This document shows positions 60,978 through 64,000 of a stretch of 64,000 nt of DNA, piece by piece (the stretch's first letter is position 1; every line of letters begins with the position of its first letter). Under the pieces are notes generated by a model. The model did no database searches. It was not told where the DNA came from and worked only from the letters and a program-made list of their open reading frames with translations. The DNA is from Typha latifolia (lineage: Eukaryota; Streptophyta; Magnoliopsida; Poales; Typhaceae): NCBI GenBank assembly GCA_019914945.1, contig CM034110.1, forward strand, positions 6,279,808 to 6,343,807. Reading direction: 5' to 3'. The translations under genes and the position numbers were made by a program.

Positions 60978-61633
60978 GTCTCTGTTGAATCTAGTGGCGG
61001 TGATGAGTGAGTGATGAGTGATGAGAATGTGAAATGAAGAAGGGATATGGTGGGTATTTATAGAGCCATATAGATATGTAACTTGTCTTGGAGATGAGAG
61101 ATGGACGATCAATATCTCTAACGATATAGTAAAGCTTTGGAATCTAATTAACCTACCCCATGACGTGGGTTAACTTGGGTCGTCTAATCTCTTCTTTTTT
61201 AAAAAGAAGAAGAAGAAGAAGAAGAAACCATGTGACAGAGAGAGTATAAGATCGCCGCGTATTACAACGCATGTCAGCTAATTTGGAAGAGCGTTACTTG
61301 ATTCCAAACAAACATAATAACGCACATCAACTAGTGATGAATATTTTGCAATCGGATAAGAGGGTTAGCTACTGATCACTGATCGGATAGCACAACCACC
61401 ATGGCCATGTAGTGAATTTGGAACGTATCAAAATTACACGTCAACTATTGAGGATGAATATAAATTTTTGGTTCTCTTCTTGTAGTTAATCTCTGTGGCA
61501 TTTTTTAAGGAACCCTATTTCTAAGGATGCAATATTATATTTTGTATCTTTTAAGTTTCTGGGAGTGATTTGGGCAACATGCAACAAGATATGCATCACC
61601 AATCAATTCCTTGTGGAGTTATCTATACGTTAT

Positions 61634-61870
61634 AGGAGCATATCGAGCTCCAAAATCCTAAATTTGGAGTCCGATGGAGCTCCAACCAGGCTTTAAATGG
61701 GGCTCCAAATTTAGAGCCAGCTACGATGGAGCTCCAAATTTGGAGCTCAGCTCCAATACTATTTAACTTTTAAAAATACTAATTTTGCCCTACAAAAGTT
61801 TATAATAAAAATTTAAATTCTGTCTATATTCGTTTTTAAATAATTTAATTAGGTAAATTGAATATATAAT
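61634..61870. mobile_element. CATCTCCAA-type TIR element, 5' fragment
   Basis: GAGCATATCGAGCTCCAAAATCC starts a left-end fragment of about 240 bases that breaks off where the local tandem duplication restarts. No right end is present. Confidence 0.65.
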
Positions 61871-61975
61871 TATATTTTGTATCTTTAAGTTTCTGGGAGT
61901 GTTTTGGGCAACATGCAACAAGATATGCATCGCCAATCAATTGTTTCTGGAGTCATCTATATGCTATAGAGCTTA

Positions 61976-62633
61976 GAGCATCTCCAATTGGGCTCCAAAA
62001 CACTAAATTTGGAGCCCGGTAGAGCTCAAATTGGGCTTTAAATGAGGCTCCAAAATTTGAGCTAACTCCAAATTTGGAGTCCCATCTAAAAATTTGGAGC
62101 CTAGCTCCTATAATATTTAACTTTTAAAAATGCCAATTTTGTCTTACAAAAGTTTAATATGAAAATTTAAATTTCATCTATATTTTTTATTAAATAATCT
62201 AATTAGTTAAATTAAATATATAATTAGTTTTGCTAATTAATTTTTAAGAAAATAGTAATATTCAAAGGTCATATCGAGATCTTTAAAATGAGTCTAATAT
62301 TAAATTATTTAAATTATTTTAAATTTTAAATTTTTTATTTTATATAATATAATTTTGTTGTGTTTAATTAAAAAATAGTAATTTAAAATTATTTATGAAA
62401 CTATTAAATTTTAATTTTATTATAAAGATATCGATGAGAATTTTTTAACCATATAATTTTTATCAAAAAATAATAACATAAAGAGGACTTATTAAGTGAT
62501 TTAAAATATAATATATAAATATAAATATTATATTAATTAAATAATAAATATAGAGCCCGGTAGCTTGGTGCATTGGAGTGCACCGAGCTCTTGGCTTTTG
62601 GGCTCCAAATATAGAGCCCTCCTTTGGAGATGT
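61976..62633. mobile_element. CATCTCCAA-type TIR element, most complete copy
   Basis: Left end GAGCATCTCCAATTGGGCTCC, in two pieces with the TTTGGAGCCC repeat behind it, and right end GGGCTCCAAATATAGAGCCC then TTTGGAGATG. The outer inverted repeat is CATCTCCAA. The same site in unit 1 (about 45143) is empty. Comparison suggests insertion at TTA, which fits the PIF/Harbinger (Tourist) group, but the right-hand duplication has decayed to T residues. About 655 bp, non-coding. Confidence 0.75.
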
Positions 62634-62947
62634 TTTTTTCTTCTGTGATTGAGAAACCCCTCGGTTATGATATTGAGGGTCTGCTTTAGTGATCTTTATA
62701 ACTGTATGTCAGTTAATAATTTATCAAAAATATTATAGATATTTTTCTTTTATTGTTATTCACATCCTAACATCTTGTAACCTTTTTTTATTGTGTGGAA
62801 AAAATGGGTTGACTCATTATATTAAGATATGGGAGAATGTCCAAGAGAGGGATGAGTGGAGATTTTACAATAGAAATTACAACTGCCAAATAGCTGAGAA
62901 ATCATGAGAAAAAAAAAGCTAAGAATTGAAAGACAAATTTGTAAGAT

Positions 62948-64000
62948 TGTAACACCCGAACCCCTAAACACGTGCATGGCATGAGCCCATACGGTATGTG
63001 CGTAGCACTTGACCATTTTGTTAGTTACTAACAATCAAATAAACCTGTAGTAATTTCATAATTTTATATACAACATCTAAACTAAGAATAACTCAAGTCT
63101 AACTGTCAACAACATACAAATAATCCTACTTGAGCCTCGCACAGGATACAACACATCATTAAGAGCTTTTCATAACTACATATACACAACGGTGGTATAT
63201 ACATAATATACAAAAACAAAGTCACATGCTAAAATATATGATAAGGATATAGACACACTTTGGAGGATGTTCACTAATACATTAGATAAGATACATCTGG
63301 CATATAATACTAACCACACTTTACTCCTCACTCACCAGTAAGACCTCTAAGAGAGTATCTTGCTCCTCTCGTTCATCTGGGTTTTTAGAAAGGAGAAAAC
63401 AAAAAGAGTCATGAGCTAAAGACTTAGTGAATAGACCTTACGTCGAATTAGTGAAACTAAACAGAGTATAAATCAAATACTGAATAATATAAATTAGAAA
63501 GATTATTATATCATGAATGAGTATATGAATGTTCCTCAATAATACATAATTAAAAAGTATGTAACATGTCATAACTGATAAAAGCATATAATTCTCGACA
63601 ATGAATAAATAAATCTCTATATCATACTATCATCATAACTCTCTCTCAATATGACAAATGATGCATGCCGACTATGTCATGATGTCAAATGCAATGGTGT
63701 ATAAATTATGATAATTACTCAATAATTAGGTGAAATTCTTCGTATCAAAATCACCACCGACATCTCGGTATACCATCCTCACACTATACCACTGTGCACA
63801 GTCAACACCCAATACCTGGTCTCAACATCATATCCGAAGGCTCAGAGCATACTCCGTGACTCGCAAGAATATCTCAAATATAATCATACCTCGCCACCTA
63901 CTATGGTATCAACATCCATCTAAACCGGGCACCCACATAGTTGATAGAAACCTCATGAGGATAACTCGCCATATATGCTCTAGCGAACGACGTGTGTCTG
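62948..64000. mobile_element. Possible LTR or other insertion closing the array
   Basis: At 62948 the array sequence stops and TGTAACACCCGAACCCC begins. TG at the break and TGTAACACCC as first bases are common for LTRs of plant Ty3/Gypsy elements. The rest (to the window end) has no coding frame, and words such as GAGAAAACAAAAAGAGTCATGAGC (in two pieces, about 63394) look repeat-like. The right end is outside the window, so neither LTR pairing nor target duplication can be checked. Confidence 0.4.

Larger units (their letters stand above)
57701..61444. repeat. Lectin array unit 4
   Basis: 3.7 kb. Same order as unit 3 with a deletion in the AT-rich part near 58705 (TATGAAGTCTGACGTCCAAATAA joins two segments that are about 600 bases apart in unit 3). 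Ends with lectin copy 4. Confidence 0.85.
61445..62947. repeat. Lectin array unit 5, partial, no lectin
   Basis: The unit repeats the left part of the other units up to the AAGACAAATTTGTAAGATT words and then stops at unrelated sequence. Inside, a segment is duplicated: TATATTTTGTATCTTTTAAG onward at about 61532 recurs at about 61875, each followed by a CATCTCCAA-type element start. Confidence 0.8.

Overview
This is a piece of a flowering-plant nuclear genome. The four single-copy genes are split into 7 to 18 exons with GT-AG introns, intergenic DNA is AT-rich, and non-autonomous transposons and dinucleotide or tetranucleotide microsatellites are common. The proteins are plant-specific (MHX, plant-type PARP2 with two SAP motifs) or plant-like (GCP4). 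The tandem lectins are closest in my memory to small monocot jacalin-related lectins such as those of pineapple and banana, so a monocot is likely, but I cannot name the species.

Layout. 1-3200: mostly non-coding, with a possible 5' exon of a leftward gene near 1.3-1.45 kb, a short 45-codon ORF, and two MITE-like elements. 3.2-10.6 kb, plus strand: MHX, a vacuolar Mg2+/Zn2+-proton exchanger of the Na+/Ca2+ exchanger superfamily, with a leader intron and a 4-residue upstream ORF. 12.2-26.3 kb, plus strand: GCP4, gamma-tubulin complex component 4, 16 exons. Its introns hold a captured fragment of the HOP/STI1 co-chaperone gene, an Au-like SINE and other insertions. 27.5-32.1 kb, minus strand: a 7-exon SAM-dependent methyltransferase of the leucine carboxyl methyltransferase (PPM1/LCMT-like) type. 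34.1-44.9 kb, plus strand: PARP2, 18 exons.

44.9-62.9 kb: a tandem array of five units (the last partial) that starts about 85 bp after the PARP2 stop codon. Units 1 to 4 each carry one apparently intact, three-exon, minus-strand jacalin-related lectin gene of 149 codons, plus the remains of a second, broken lectin gene. Three units carry the same hAT-type MITE at the same site with an 8-bp target duplication, while the other units or sites show the empty sequence. A second terminal-inverted-repeat element (ends CATCTCCAA) sits in units 2-5 and is absent from unit 1. The shared insertions and diagnostic differences let the duplication history be read, including a mosaic fourth lectin copy that looks like gene conversion. 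From 62,948 to the end the array is interrupted by unrelated sequence starting TGTAACACCC, possibly a retrotransposon LTR.

The genes do not form a pathway. MHX acts at the vacuolar membrane, GCP4 in microtubule nucleation, PARP2 in DNA-damage ADP-ribosylation, and the lectins probably in mannose-type glycan binding and defence. The most notable content is the young, actively rearranged lectin array and the mobile-element history recorded in it. Exon coordinates were assigned by eye from reading-frame continuity, GT-AG borders and recall of the protein families. No alignment was run.
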